A stretch of 64,000 bases of DNA from Ochrobactrum sp. RH2CCR150 (GCA_014138095.1 JACGXE010000002.1:1-64000); one strand, 5' to 3'. Positions 1-8,983 are shown, counted from the first letter of the stretch. A program made the numbers and translations. The notes: a model not told the origin generated them from the sequence alone.

Positions 1-77
1 TATGACTACAATCGGGCTCCGCCCTCACTCCGTCACACCCCGGCGCGAGTCTCATCCTGATTGACGCTGAATCTCAC

Positions 78-686
78 CTAGATTGCCGCTATGCAAATCT
101 GCGCTAAATCTGAGAACCCCTCTGCGGTTACCCCCTCGGCTATACGCGGATGTCCCTTTCGTCCAATGAGAGTGTAAGTTTCCTCAAACAGGTGCTGGGT
201 ATGAATTTGAGCATGCTCATTTTCGGGCGTCGCGATCGCCATATCTACTTCGCCGTCAGCCAATCGCTGATTAAGTCTTGCCGGGTTGAGCCGATGCACT
301 GCAACGCGCACCGCTGGCGCCTTCTCCTGTAACGCTAGTATGAGCGGTGTAACAACGACCGCTTCAATGTAGTCTGTACAAGCAATCGAAATGGTCAAGG
401 CCGCAGTTTCGGGCGAGAAATCCGCATGATTACGAAGCGTTCCTCTAAGTTGCTCCATTGCCATTCGGAGCGGGCCGATCAGATCCAAAGCCTTGGCTGT
501 TGGGATCATTCCCCGATGCGCGGGGATCAGCAACTGATCTTCGAACACGTCGCGCAGACGATTTAATTGCGCGCTTAGTGCTGGCTGGCTCAAATGCAAA
601 CGAGCTGCTGCCTTGGTGACGTTTCGCTCTATGAGCAAGGCTTCCAGGCTCACAAGCAAGTTAAGATCGACGCGCTTGATATCCAT
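78..686 (-). pseudogene. LysR-family regulator, truncated C-terminus
   Basis: The product has a clear N-terminal LysR winged helix (residues 4-62, with the NVTKAAARLHLSQPALS recognition region) and the first half of the periplasmic-binding-like effector domain. The frame stops at residue 202, while LysR proteins are usually about 300 residues, so roughly 100 residues are missing. The stop lies 77 bases from the window edge and I could not rejoin the remainder in another frame in that short stretch. It is divergent from the NmrA gene at 803, the usual arrangement for a LysR regulator and its target. Most likely a decayed regulator; the DNA-binding half could still be made. Confidence 0.6.
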
Positions 687-802
687 TGTATGGATTGGAA
701 CTCACAACTTAATCGATTTCACAAATACTGCTCGGCAAGCCAATTTGCAAGCGCGGTGGTCACCAATCGATGTACTCCGCTCAATTTGGAAAGGAAGTTT
801 GC

Positions 803-1750
803 ATGTCAAATGAGACAAGACCTCTGATTGTGATTGCGGGAAGCCTGAGCAAGCAAGGCAGGAGCGTTGCCCACTCGCTTCTTCAAAGCGGTCGTTATCG
901 TGTCCGCGCACTGACGAGACGAACTGACTCACCTGAGGCTGTCAAATTGGCCAACGCAGGTGCAGAACTAGTCGCCGTCCCCCTTGCGGGGGGGAGGAAG
1001 GATGAATTCACCAAAGCCTTTCTGGGCGCCAATGGTGCATTCCTGCTGACGCCGGGTGTGGTGCCACCCGAAACAACTGAATTCGAGATCGGCAAGGAAT
1101 TGGTTGATGCAGCAACCGAGGCAGGCGTCAAGCACATCGTATTCAGCTCGCTGGAAGACGTACACACGATTACTCAAGGGAAAATTCTCGCCCGCCATTT
1201 CACGGAGAAGGCGCGTGTCGAGGCCTATATTCGGGGTCTGCCAGTCACAAGTTCGTTTATTGAGCTTGCATTTTTCTACACTAATCTTCTTGAATATTAT
1301 CCGCCGCGTCTGGACGGTGATACATTGGTGTTTCCAATCTATTTGCCAGAATATTTTCCAACTCCCTTTGTCGACCCGCTGACAGCGACCGGTCCTGCGG
1401 TTCTCGAGATATTCGATCATCCCTCCACATACGCCGGTCAAACTCTGCCAGTGATCGGAGACATTATTTCCCCTGCCGAAATGGTAGCTACGTTCAGTCG
1501 TGTCAGCGGACAAAAGGCAGCATATATCCCGGCTCATACGTCAGAGGATTTTCGAACGAATTTTCCGCAATTTAGCCAGGACTTTGTCCACGAGACAATG
1601 GAAATGGTCGAGTATGCAGTGCAATATGGATACTTTCGTTCGGACCGCGACATTGAGTGGAGCCGAAAGAACAATCCAGACACCCTGAACTGGGAGCAGT
1701 TTCTGAGAAACACCGGTTGGGATGGCCAGAAAAAGGTGTTCGGTTTGTAG
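803..1750 (+). CDS. NmrA-like NAD(P)-binding protein
   Basis: A 315-residue atypical short-chain dehydrogenase of the NmrA/HSCARG type. A Rossmann start is seen at residues 8-19, where the usual GATGxxG reads GSLSKQG, followed by HIVFSSLEDV at the end of the fourth strand. Such proteins sense NAD(P)H or act as quinone or isoflavone-type reductases; the substrate here is unknown. The ATG at 803 is preferred over the upstream in-frame ATG at 770 because AAGGAAG lies just before it and the fold starts right after. It is transcribed away from the truncated LysR gene, its probable former regulator. The family call is firm, the function open. Confidence 0.75.
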   Translation: MSNETRPLIVIAGSLSKQGRSVAHSLLQSGRYRVRALTRRTDSPEAVKLANAGAELVAVPLAGGRKDEFTKAFLGANGAFLLTPGVVPPETTEFEIGKELVDAATEAGVKHIVFSSLEDVHTITQGKILARHFTEKARVEAYIRGLPVTSSFIELAFFYTNLLEYYPPRLDGDTLVFPIYLPEYFPTPFVDPLTATGPAVLEIFDHPSTYAGQTLPVIGDIISPAEMVATFSRVSGQKAAYIPAHTSEDFRTNFPQFSQDFVHETMEMVEYAVQYGYFRSDRDIEWSRKNNPDTLNWEQFLRNTGWDGQKKVFGL

Positions 1751-1980
1751 ACGTGACTTCGGCTGTCTAGATCACGTCGGAATGGAAGAATGTGAGTTGA
1801 TCCACTTACTTCACTGTGAGGGCAAGTGGAAACCGGCTTTGTGGTGGACCGTTGCCGGTTTCCTGACACCCTTCCTATATTTTGCGATTAATTGAAAGTG
1901 TCACACGGGAACGCGCAAAGGACGTACCGTTTGCAGATGTCGAGTAATGATATAAACCGATGGTTGTGATGCGCGATAAC
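1751..1980. other. Intergenic, nothing recognised
   Basis: Between the NmrA gene and the small membrane protein gene on the opposite strand. No plausible coding frame, RNA gene or strong terminator hairpin was seen. Confidence 0.4.
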
Positions 1981-2085
1981 TCAGTTCAGGATTGCGCGAA
2001 TAATTAATCCAACAATGGATACTGCGGCGACGCCGACCAGCCATAGACCGATGAAATAACCGGTTCGAGAAATAAATTTATTCAT
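1981..2085 (-). CDS. DUF2474-type CydX-like microprotein (34 aa)
   Basis: A 34-residue frame starting MNKFISRTGYFIGLWLVG and made almost wholly of one transmembrane helix (about residues 9-31). The pattern of a basic N-terminus, R-x-G-aromatic-F, then LW and a long aliphatic run ending IIRAIL matches my recollection of DUF2474, a family of about 40-residue proteins encoded beside cydB that resemble CydX, the small subunit of cytochrome bd oxidase. AGGA precedes the start by about ten bases. Here it is alone, more than 3 kb from the cydAB operon on the same strand, with the GAPDH, DJ-1 and IS relics between. No second copy was seen directly downstream of cydB. Confidence 0.65.
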   Translation of the reverse strand: MNKFISRTGYFIGLWLVGVAAVSIVGLIIRAILN

Positions 2086-2474
2086 GTCATGTTGTTCCTA
2101 CTGCTACGGCAACTCACCCCATTCACCCGGTCTAGCGGTCAGGGGGTAACGCTGCTGATCTCATTGAGTTTACTCAGTCGTATGTGCTGTCGAGATGAGA
2201 TCACCTCTTAAAGATACCGGTCGATAGAGGTATTCATTCAATTGAATGGAAGACCGAAAGACTTTCCCGAATTATCCCACGGTTGGACTGGTTTGGTAAA
2301 AGCCATTATTCCCTCAGAATTAGGCACAACGTCGTGATCGTCGGGTGCCAGAACCCGGCCAATTCATAGCTTTTGTAATCCGGCGGACACACGCGTCTGA
2401 ATTTGAGGGAAGATTGTCATTTCTCGAATGTTCGGCCAACCGTAGTGTGCCGCAAACTTATGAAAGGACACATG
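2086..2474. other. Intergenic with one perfect palindrome
   Basis: About 390 bases between the microprotein gene and GAPDH, presumably holding both promoters. The only structure noted is the palindrome CATTCAATTGAATG at 2235-2248. No other gene was seen. Confidence 0.4.
2235..2248. promoter_or_regulatory. Perfect 14-bp palindrome
   Basis: CATTCAATTGAATG is a perfect dyad about 230 bases before the GAPDH start and 150 bases before the microprotein start. It could be an operator for either, but there is no second copy to support that. Confidence 0.3.
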
Positions 2475-3500
2475 ATGGTTCTGAGAATTGCGATTAATGG
2501 CTATGGCCGGATCGGGAGAAATGCACTTCGGGCGCTTTATGAAGGGAGTAAGCGTGAGGCGATCGAAATTATCGCTATTAACGATCTTGCAAGTGCTGAA
2601 ATCAATGCGCATTTGACTCAGTTCGACACGACCCACGGCAAATTCCCGGGCGAAATCTCTGTTTCTGACGGGGCGCTTGTCGTCAATGGAGATTCAATAA
2701 AAGTTCTGGCGGAGCGTGATCCGGCAAAACTTCCGTGGGGTGAGTTGAATGTAGACGTCGTTCTTGAATGTACGGGATTGTTCGCAAACCGTGCTGCCGC
2801 GTCGGCTCACCTCGCTGCCGGTGCGAAGCGGGTAATAATCTCGGCGCCGGCGGGTCGCGATATCGACGCTACCATCGTTCATGGCGTCAACGACGATGCT
2901 TTAAGAGCAGAGCATCGTGTCATCGCTATTGGATCATGTACAACCAACTGTCTCGCCGCGGTCGCAAAGCCGTTGCACGATGCGATCGGTATCGTTGCTG
3001 GAAACATGACCACGGTTCATGCTGTGACTAACGATCAGGTTTTGACCGACGTCTATCATTCCGATCCGCGCCGCGCCCGCTCTGCAATGGCGTCGATCAT
3101 TCCAACAAAGACAGGCGCGGCATCAGCGATCGGTCTGGTTCTGCCCGAGCTGGAGGGTCGGCTAGATGGATTTTCTATTCGTGTTCCAACCATGGACGTA
3201 TGCCTTCTGATTGTAAGCTTCGCCTGCGGACGCGAAACTTCTGTCGAGGAAATCAACGCTCTGATGCGTTCTGTTGCCAGCGAAGGACCTCTTCAAGGGA
3301 TACTCACCCTTAACGATCTTCCACTGGTTTCAAGCGACTTCATCCACAATCCTGCTTCGGCGATCTTCGATACGACACTCACCAAAGTGATCGGCGATGG
3401 CAAACACGCCACCGTACATGCCTGGTATGACAATGAATGGGGTTTTGCGAACCGGTTGCTCGACAATGCCATACAATTTGGTGAGATGCCTTTGGTATAA
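2475..3500 (+). CDS. gap: Glyceraldehyde-3-phosphate dehydrogenase, accessory copy
   Basis: A full-length (341 aa) phosphorylating GAPDH: N-terminal [10 protein letters not shown] site, THGKFPG, catalytic cysteine in SCTTNCLA, catalytic histidine in HAVTNDQ, and C-terminal WYDNEWG. It converts glyceraldehyde-3-phosphate to 1,3-bisphosphoglycerate in the cytosol. AAAGGA at 2463-2468 favours the ATG at 2475 (2472 also possible). It stands alone, without pgk, tkt or fba as in a housekeeping cluster. The usually conserved strand after RVPT (typically PNVSxVDL) reads MDVCLLIVS, which is unusual. An isolated extra GAPDH in an accessory region is often an inhibitor-tolerant or stress copy; that role is inference. 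Confidence 0.88.
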   Translation: MVLRIAINGYGRIGRNALRALYEGSKREAIEIIAINDLASAEINAHLTQFDTTHGKFPGEISVSDGALVVNGDSIKVLAERDPAKLPWGELNVDVVLECTGLFANRAAASAHLAAGAKRVIISAPAGRDIDATIVHGVNDDALRAEHRVIAIGSCTTNCLAAVAKPLHDAIGIVAGNMTTVHAVTNDQVLTDVYHSDPRRARSAMASIIPTKTGAASAIGLVLPELEGRLDGFSIRVPTMDVCLLIVSFACGRETSVEEINALMRSVASEGPLQGILTLNDLPLVSSDFIHNPASAIFDTTLTKVIGDGKHATVHAWYDNEWGFANRLLDNAIQFGEMPLV

Positions 3501-3606
3501 CGGATGATTGCCAATGCGTTATAGCGTTTATTCCAAGCTGAACAGTTGAGCGTACTAGCGGCATATCAGTTACTTTATAGTGGCTCATCATGACTTGAGA
3601 AATATT

Positions 3607-3623
3607 AGAACGCAGTGCGTTCT
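3607..3623. promoter_or_regulatory. Palindrome AGAACGC-AGT-GCGTTCT, likely repressor site
   Basis: Seven-base perfect arms around a 3-base centre, about 150 bases upstream of the DJ-1 start. Size and symmetry resemble TetR-type operators. No TetR gene is in the window, so the regulator would be elsewhere. Confidence 0.4.
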
Positions 3624-3675
3624 TTCGGACGTACAAAACCGCTCTAATTTTGTACTTTTACGCGTTGTACTTTAC

Positions 3676-3695
3676 AAAAATCGATTCCGATTTTT
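3676..3695. terminator. Hairpin AAAAATCG-ATTC-CGATTTTT
   Basis: An 8-base perfect stem with a 4-base loop and an A-tract/T-tract on opposite arms, so it could terminate in either direction. It sits between gap and the DJ-1 gene; it may end gap transcription or lie in the DJ-1 leader. Confidence 0.4.
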
Positions 3696-3769
3696 GCGCC
3701 GATTGGCGAACCGCAAGTCTGCGGAAGTATTCTGTGGAGGCGGCGAATTGCTTGAGGAGAAACCATGTG

Positions 3770-4504
3770 ATGTTCGCGCCCGGTAAACACTTGCATATAG
3801 GATCGTTGATTTTTGATCGTTTTGATCAAATTGATCTGACAGGTCCTTATGAAGTCCTTTCCGCTATTCCGAACGCCACATTCCACATAGGCGCAAAAAA
3901 GAAGCAAGTTGTGAAGGATTTCCATGGACTGCCATTAATGCCCACGATTACTCTGAGCGAAATGCCAAAGCTCGATATTTTGCATATTCCAGGAGGCCCA
4001 GGGCAGCAGGATGTGATGGAGAACGAGGAGGTCCTTGGTTTTATTCGCAAGCAGGCAGAGGCAGCGACATACGTGTTTTCCGTTTGCACCGGTGCGCTTG
4101 TGCTGGGCGCAGCCGGGCTTCTGATGGGGAGACGAGCGACCACGCACTGGGCATCAATGGAAGTCCTTCCGCTATATGGAGCAAATCCTGTCAACGAACG
4201 CGTTGTTATTGATGGCAAGTGGATTTTCGCGGCGGGTGTTACTTCAGGTATAGATGGGGCACTGCAACTCGCTGCTATGGTACGCGACGAAGATTTAGCC
4301 AAACAGATTCAGCTTTATATGCAGTATCAACCGGAACCACCTTTCGATAGTGGAACTCCCGACCGGGCTCCTGCGCATATCGTTGAGAGGCAACTTAATG
4401 CAGTTGCTGACCTCACCGCAGCACGTATCGAAACGGCAAAGAGAATAAGAGAAAAACTCATTGTTGAACGGCGCCACGAAGGAATTAGCGAAAAGAAGAG
4501 CTAA
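3770..4504 (+). CDS. DJ-1/PfpI family protein (isonitrile-hydratase-like)
   Basis: A 244-residue class-I glutamine-amidotransferase-like protein. Residues 9-30 form the first strand and the DLTGPYEV helix, whose Glu28 is the usual partner of the nucleophile. PGGPGQQ is at 74-80 and the nucleophile elbow SVCTG at 104-108 places the reactive cysteine at 106. Relatives hydrate isonitriles or act on glyoxals and other electrophiles. GAGGAGA at 3754-3760 fits the ATG at 3770; an in-frame GTG at 3767 is an alternative. A palindromic operator candidate lies upstream. It is one of four proteins of this fold within 10 kb. The exact substrate cannot be told from sequence. Confidence 0.8.
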   Translation: MFAPGKHLHIGSLIFDRFDQIDLTGPYEVLSAIPNATFHIGAKKKQVVKDFHGLPLMPTITLSEMPKLDILHIPGGPGQQDVMENEEVLGFIRKQAEAATYVFSVCTGALVLGAAGLLMGRRATTHWASMEVLPLYGANPVNERVVIDGKWIFAAGVTSGIDGALQLAAMVRDEDLAKQIQLYMQYQPEPPFDSGTPDRAPAHIVERQLNAVADLTAARIETAKRIREKLIVERRHEGISEKKS

Positions 4505-4540
4505 CGGCGATATCAGGATTTAGCTCTAATATTCTGAGAG

Positions 4541-4954
4541 CGACAGTGCAAAAGTCGGCCACGGAAGAGGCGGGATAACCCTGCTGCGCCGGAGTAAAAC
4601 TCAGCCACTTAATTAATCCTTCTGCTGCGACAGCAGGAAGGGGTAGGAATCTACACCTTGGAACTTTATCTGAGTGTTTGCCTGGTAGTCTCGGAAGGTA
4701 TGTGCCGGCGACAGGCCGAGAAGCATTTCAACATATCGCGTGACAGGATGGCCAAGATCGCGGCCTATTCGACACCGCCGGGCTATCAGTGGCGCACACC
4801 GATCGAGCATTGGCTCGACGACGATCTAAAGATGCCGCGCAAACCGCGCCATACCGCCAAGCGTGTGTTCGACCAGCTGCGTGACAAGTGCGGCTTGACC
4901 GGCGGCTCTGCGATTATCATGGATAACATGGGCGAGTGGAATCCGCGTCGCTAG
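4541..4954 (+). pseudogene. IS21-family istA relic
   Basis: The stretch from about 4541 (GTGCAAAAGTCGGCCAC) resembles an IS21-family end. The reading frame at 4658-4954 encodes 98 residues matching the N-terminus of IstA transposases: ELYLSV, then the helix-turn-helix RRQAEKHFNISRDRMAKI and the PRKPRHTAKRVFDQLRD region. IstA is normally about 500 residues with a DDE core; all of that and istB are missing. The frame loses homology just before its stop, where an IS3-type relic begins. It is dead, and marks past insertion activity between the DJ-1 gene and cydB. Confidence 0.75.
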
Positions 4955-5085
4955 AAGGTAGCTCGCTCCGTGATCTGGCGCACAGCGTCACGCTTAAATT
5001 CTTCTGTGAACTTCGATTTGCTCATGATACTCTTCCTGTCTCAAGATTAAGAAAGAGGGCGTCGACAAATCTCGGGGCTATTCAC
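4951..5085 (-). pseudogene. IS3-family orfA end fragment
   Basis: Read leftwards, TGAATAGCCCCGAG near 5071-5084 looks like an IS3-family terminal repeat. After GACAGGAAGAG there is an ATG at 5025 and 24 codons beginning MSKSKFTEEFKRDAVRQITE, the standard start of IS3-group OrfA transposases. The frame stops at 4951 exactly where it meets the IS21 relic. Only one end of the element remains, so it is a truncated relic butted to another truncated relic. Confidence 0.7.
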
Positions 5086-5236
5086 ACCTGTGTCAACAGA
5101 TCGTAAGGTTTTTTCAATTAAGCTTGTAACTATCTTGCCTTGGTAAAAATCAAAAATCCTTCAAACTTAGGCAGTCGTCAGTCTTATTTCTTACCAGCGA
5201 CTGCGAACCTCAGCCGCTGGTGATTTGACTTTTTAT

Positions 5237-6241
5237 TCAATGATATCCGTCTTCGGCGCGAACCTTTCCTCGAAAAACCCAGTATGCATATCCGGTATAT
5301 GCGAGGATAATCGGGATCAGAATTGCGGACCCAACCAATAGGAACCGCAAGGAGGTGAAAGGGGCTGAGGCTTCTCGAATCGTTAATGAATCCGGGATGA
5401 TGTATGGATAAAAGCTGATCCCCAGACCCGCATAGCTCAGAATGAATAGGCCTAGAGCTGCCAGAAACGGTCGAAGCTGTTTATTTTTTCTAAGCCCGTT
5501 TAACAAAAGATAGGCACATATTGCCAATAACAGCGGCACAAAGGATGAGAAAAAAGCGGTAGGCCAGCGGAACCATCGTTGAAAGTAAATTTCGTTAATA
5601 AACGGGGTCCAGATAGACACAATGCCGATCAATGCAAGCAGCAGGACCGTCAGGGGCTTGGCCAGAAATTGGCAGCGTATTTGCACATATCCCATGGTCT
5701 TCAGATTAAGCCAGGTGGCTCCAAGCAAAGCATAACCTACAAGAAGCGCAACTCCGCATAAAAGCGAAAATGGTGTCAGCCAATCCCACGGGCCGCCCGC
5801 ATAAGCATGGTTTTCGACGCTTATGCCCTGAATGAGGGTGCCGAGCGTAATTCCCTGCATGATCGCGGCAAGCGATGAGCCCATCCAAAATGCGATGTCC
5901 CAAAAGTGCGAGCCTGGCCTCGTTCGCCAACGAAATTCAAAAGCAACGCCCCGGAAGATCAAACTGATCAACATAATGATGATTGGCATGTAAAGCGCCG
6001 GGAGAACGATGGAATAGACCGAGGGAAAAACAGCCATAAGGCCGCCACCGCCAAGTACCAGCCAGGTTTCGTTGCCGTCCCATACCGGTGCGATGGTGTT
6101 TGTCATGAGATCACGGTGTTGTCGCTCCGGGAAAGCGGGAAATATGATTCCAACGCCCAGATCGAATCCGTCGAGAATGACATAGGCAAGAACAGCAAAG
6201 GCAATGATCCCAGCCCATACGAGTGAAAGATCAATTTCCAT
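5237..6241 (-). CDS. cydB: Cytochrome bd-type quinol oxidase subunit II
   Basis: A 334-residue polytopic membrane protein beginning MEIDLSLVWAGIIAFAVLAY, with the YVILDGFDLGVG signature of CydB and WDGNETWLV in helix 2. With CydA it forms the quinol:oxygen oxidoreductase of the inner membrane. The ATG at 6241 lies inside the end of cydA (11-base overlap), showing translational coupling; ten extra upstream codons in the open frame are not homologous. The small DUF2474-like subunit that often follows cydB is not here but at 1981. At 334 residues it is within the short CioB-like range. Confidence 0.92.
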   Translation of the reverse strand: MEIDLSLVWAGIIAFAVLAYVILDGFDLGVGIIFPAFPERQHRDLMTNTIAPVWDGNETWLVLGGGGLMAVFPSVYSIVLPALYMPIIIMLISLIFRGVAFEFRWRTRPGSHFWDIAFWMGSSLAAIMQGITLGTLIQGISVENHAYAGGPWDWLTPFSLLCGVALLVGYALLGATWLNLKTMGYVQIRCQFLAKPLTVLLLALIGIVSIWTPFINEIYFQRWFRWPTAFFSSFVPLLLAICAYLLLNGLRKNKQLRPFLAALGLFILSYAGLGISFYPYIIPDSLTIREASAPFTSLRFLLVGSAILIPIILAYTGYAYWVFRGKVRAEDGYH

Positions 6242-7652
6242 GATGTTCTCCGAGGTTATTACTGAGCGCATGTGCTGTAATCATTCCCGCGGTCCTTATC
6301 GGTGCGGAACCAAGTTCGTGATCATCCAGTTCAAGCGGGGGGCGTCGCATGAGCTTCAGCAGATAGACAACGCCTGCACCAAACACGATAAAGTAGACGA
6401 CGATAAAGATGACAAGCGATGTGCCAACGGCTGAAGCTGATATGGGAGAAAGACTGTCCGCTGTTCTCAATTGTCCGTAAACGGTCCATGGCTGTCGACC
6501 AACTTCGGTCGTGTACCACCCGGCAAGGACCGCGATAAAGCCCGATGGTCCCATGATCACGGCAAACCGATGCAATGATCGCGAACTGTATAGATGTCCT
6601 TTCCAACGACTCCAGATGGACCACAGGCCCACTCCTAACATTAGAAAGCCGAGCCCGACCATTATACGGAAGGTGATGAAGGGCATCAGCGCCGGCGGAC
6701 GCTGATCGCGCCACCACTCTTTCAGCCCCTTTATTTCGGAAGTGAGATCGTGCTTCAATATCAGCGAGCCGAGTTTTGGGATCTCAAGTGCGAATTTTGT
6801 TCGCTCCGCCTCGTCATCTGGTATTCCAAACAGTATCAAGGGAGCGCCATTCTTGTGTGTTTCAAAATGCCCCTCCATTGCCGCAATCTTAGCTGGCTGA
6901 TGTTCCAGCGTATTGAGACCGTGCACGTCCCCGAGCAAAATCTGAAGCGGCGTTCCTAGTGTGGCCATCCACATCGCCATTGAAAACATGATGCGAACCT
7001 GACGGTTTTGATTTCCTTTCAGCAAATGCCATGCTCCCACGGCACCGACAGCAAAAGCTGTTGTCAGGAAGGCCGCCACCACTGTGTGTGACATTCGATA
7101 GGGAAAAGACGGATTGAATACGATTTGCCACCAGTTTTCAGGTATAAATATACCGTTCGCATCTATGCTGAAGCCGGCGGGCGTATGCATCCAGCTATTG
7201 GCCGAGGTGATCCACGTCGCCGAGATCAGAGTCCCTAATGCGACCATGGCGACTGCGAACATATGCGCGCCATCTCCGACGCGCTCGCGCCCGAACAGGG
7301 CAATGCCGAGAAAGCCCGCTTCAAGGAAAAACGCCGTGAGAACCTCGTATCCCATCAGTGGTCCGATGATTGACCCGGCTCTGTGAGAAAGGACAGACCA
7401 GTTCGTTCCGAACTGATAGCTCATGACAATTCCGGATACGACGCCCATGGCGAAGGTCACCGCAAAGATCGTTTTCCAGTATTCGAACAGTTTCAAATAG
7501 GCCGGATCTCTCTTCCACAGCCAGAGACCGTTGAGAACTGCGAGGAAACTCGCGGTGCCAATGGAGAATGCTGGAAAAATGAAGTGAAAGGAAACGGTGA
7601 ACCCAAACTGAATTCGCGCAAGCATTTCTGCCTGTAAGCCAAAGAATGTCAT
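6231..7652 (-). CDS. cydA: Cytochrome bd-type quinol oxidase subunit I, short Q-loop
   Basis: A 473-residue CydA. The conserved haem-ligand regions are visible: FTVSFHF near residues 18-24 (haem b595 histidine), RMSHTVVAAF near 190 and ITFRIMVGLG (haem b558 methionine). GRQPWTVYGQLRT lies near the C-terminal side. The protein is about 50 residues shorter than E. coli CydA, and the loop between helices 6 and 7 is short, as in the CIO (cyanide-insensitive oxidase) group. It opens the cydAB operon. Subunits of this type support respiration in low oxygen or in the presence of cyanide, NO or sulfide; cyanide insensitivity here is family inference. Confidence 0.92.
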   Translation of the reverse strand: MTFFGLQAEMLARIQFGFTVSFHFIFPAFSIGTASFLAVLNGLWLWKRDPAYLKLFEYWKTIFAVTFAMGVVSGIVMSYQFGTNWSVLSHRAGSIIGPLMGYEVLTAFFLEAGFLGIALFGRERVGDGAHMFAVAMVALGTLISATWITSANSWMHTPAGFSIDANGIFIPENWWQIVFNPSFPYRMSHTVVAAFLTTAFAVGAVGAWHLLKGNQNRQVRIMFSMAMWMATLGTPLQILLGDVHGLNTLEHQPAKIAAMEGHFETHKNGAPLILFGIPDDEAERTKFALEIPKLGSLILKHDLTSEIKGLKEWWRDQRPPALMPFITFRIMVGLGFLMLGVGLWSIWSRWKGHLYSSRSLHRFAVIMGPSGFIAVLAGWYTTEVGRQPWTVYGQLRTADSLSPISASAVGTSLVIFIVVYFIVFGAGVVYLLKLMRRPPLELDDHELGSAPIRTAGMITAHALSNNLGEHHGN

Positions 7653-7795
7653 CGCCCGGCTCCCCGGAAGAAGCCCGCACTACCAACACAAAAGGTGCTG
7701 TCGAGTGAAAACGATCGCCGACAAGCGAATAAAAACACAAATCGTGAATACCACGGGTGAATTGAAGCAACAGTTTGCACTTTTGCATCTCCTGT

Positions 7796-7814
7796 CCAAA
7801 TTGATATCGTTTGG
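7796..7814. promoter_or_regulatory. Inverted repeat upstream of cydA
   Basis: CCAAA and TTTGG arms flank TTGATATCG, about 150 bases before the cydA start. The centre contains an FNR/FixK-like TTGAT half, but the second half-site is poor. Candidate control site only. Confidence 0.25.
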
Positions 7815-7894
7815 ATAGAAGGGTAGGCAAAAGGCTTAAAGGACGATGTTCCCTCAATTCAGGACACCGCAGTAATTTCGCATGTGATTCGCGA

Positions 7895-8845
7895 TCACGC
7901 CCCGGAGTTTCCCTGACTAAAACGGCGGCGGTACTCCGTGGGTGTCAGACCAACGACACGCCGGAAGCGCGCCCGGAAGGTCACCGCTGAACCAAAACCG
8001 GACAGGAATGCTGTTTGATCTATGGACGTATCACTTTCCTCAAGCAATTCGCGTGCGCGATCGATGCGGGCCATGAGAAGCCACTGCAAAGGGGTCGTAC
8101 CGGTCTGCTCTTGAAATCGCCGGGCAAAGGTGCGCGAACTCATATTTGCGCGCGCCGCGAGGCTATCAACGGTATGGGCACTGTCCAGATTGTCTCGCAT
8201 CCATTCGATCAAGGGCGTCAAGCTGGCCAGAGATCCCGGCAGTTCGTGGCGGATGAATTGTGCCTGACCACCGTCCCGGTGCAATGGCGCGACAGTGAGA
8301 CGTGCGGCATCGGCGGCGACTGACTGGCCGTAATCTCGTCGCACAAGATGAAGGCACATATCCAGTCCTGCCGACGCACCGGCCGAAGTTACGATACGGC
8401 CTTCGTCTACAAAAAGCACATTCGGTTCGACTGTTATGCAGGGATGAAGTCTCGCAAGGTCCTCTGCAAAACGCCAATGGGTAGCAGCGCGTCTCCCGTC
8501 AAGCAGACCGCTCGCTGCCAATATAAAGGCTCCGGTGCATATTGACGCCACTCTTGCACCGCGCCCGTAAGCTTTTCGTAGTGCACCGCTTACGGCTGCC
8601 GGAATGTCTCGAAACGGATATTCGCTTCCCGGAATTATGATCGTTTCGGCCTGCGCAAGGTCAGCCAAACCTTGTCGTACCTGCATGTCAAAGCCAGCCG
8701 CGCGAATTGTGCGCTTCGGCGCACAAATCCTAACTTCATAAGCTTTGCTTCCATCTGCCAGACGCGCCATTGCAAACACCTGATAGGCGATGCCAAAATC
8801 CAGTGGCACCACGTCATCAAGCACCAAAACAGCAATTTTATGCAT
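7895..8845 (-). CDS. GlxA-type regulator (DJ-1/PfpI domain plus AraC HTH)
   Basis: 316 residues in two parts. Residues 1-185 form a DJ-1/PfpI-like domain with SICTGAF (Cys103) at the elbow. Residues about 212-310 form an AraC/XylS pair of helix-turn-helices (TVDSLAARANMSSRTFARRF, then ETAFLSGF-like and TPTEYRRRF). GlxA-type proteins sense small molecules through the first domain and act as activators. A GGAG site precedes the ATG. The gene is divergent from the stand-alone DJ-1 gene at 8984 across 138 bases, so that gene, and perhaps those behind it, is the likely target. Confidence 0.85.
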   Translation of the reverse strand: MHKIAVLVLDDVVPLDFGIAYQVFAMARLADGSKAYEVRICAPKRTIRAAGFDMQVRQGLADLAQAETIIIPGSEYPFRDIPAAVSGALRKAYGRGARVASICTGAFILAASGLLDGRRAATHWRFAEDLARLHPCITVEPNVLFVDEGRIVTSAGASAGLDMCLHLVRRDYGQSVAADAARLTVAPLHRDGGQAQFIRHELPGSLASLTPLIEWMRDNLDSAHTVDSLAARANMSSRTFARRFQEQTGTTPLQWLLMARIDRARELLEESDTSIDQTAFLSGFGSAVTFRARFRRVVGLTPTEYRRRFSQGNSGA

Positions 8846-8983
8846 TGAATTCGGCTCCTGCCGGAAAATTGTAAACTGCTATTTGCCGTGGCTGCAATCA
8901 ATCGTTTTTTGTCATTCCTGCCACTCACGTAGATTGTTTGAACGCGCTATTCAATAGGAATGTTCAAGACGAAGGAAACGACG

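Larger units (their letters stand above)
3501..3769. other. Intergenic with operator-like palindrome and hairpin
   Basis: AT-rich stretch between gap and the DJ-1 gene. It holds a perfect-arm palindrome (3607-3623), an A-tract/T-tract hairpin (3676-3695) and two similar TTGTACTTTA strings near 3650 and 3665. No gene was seen. Confidence 0.4.
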
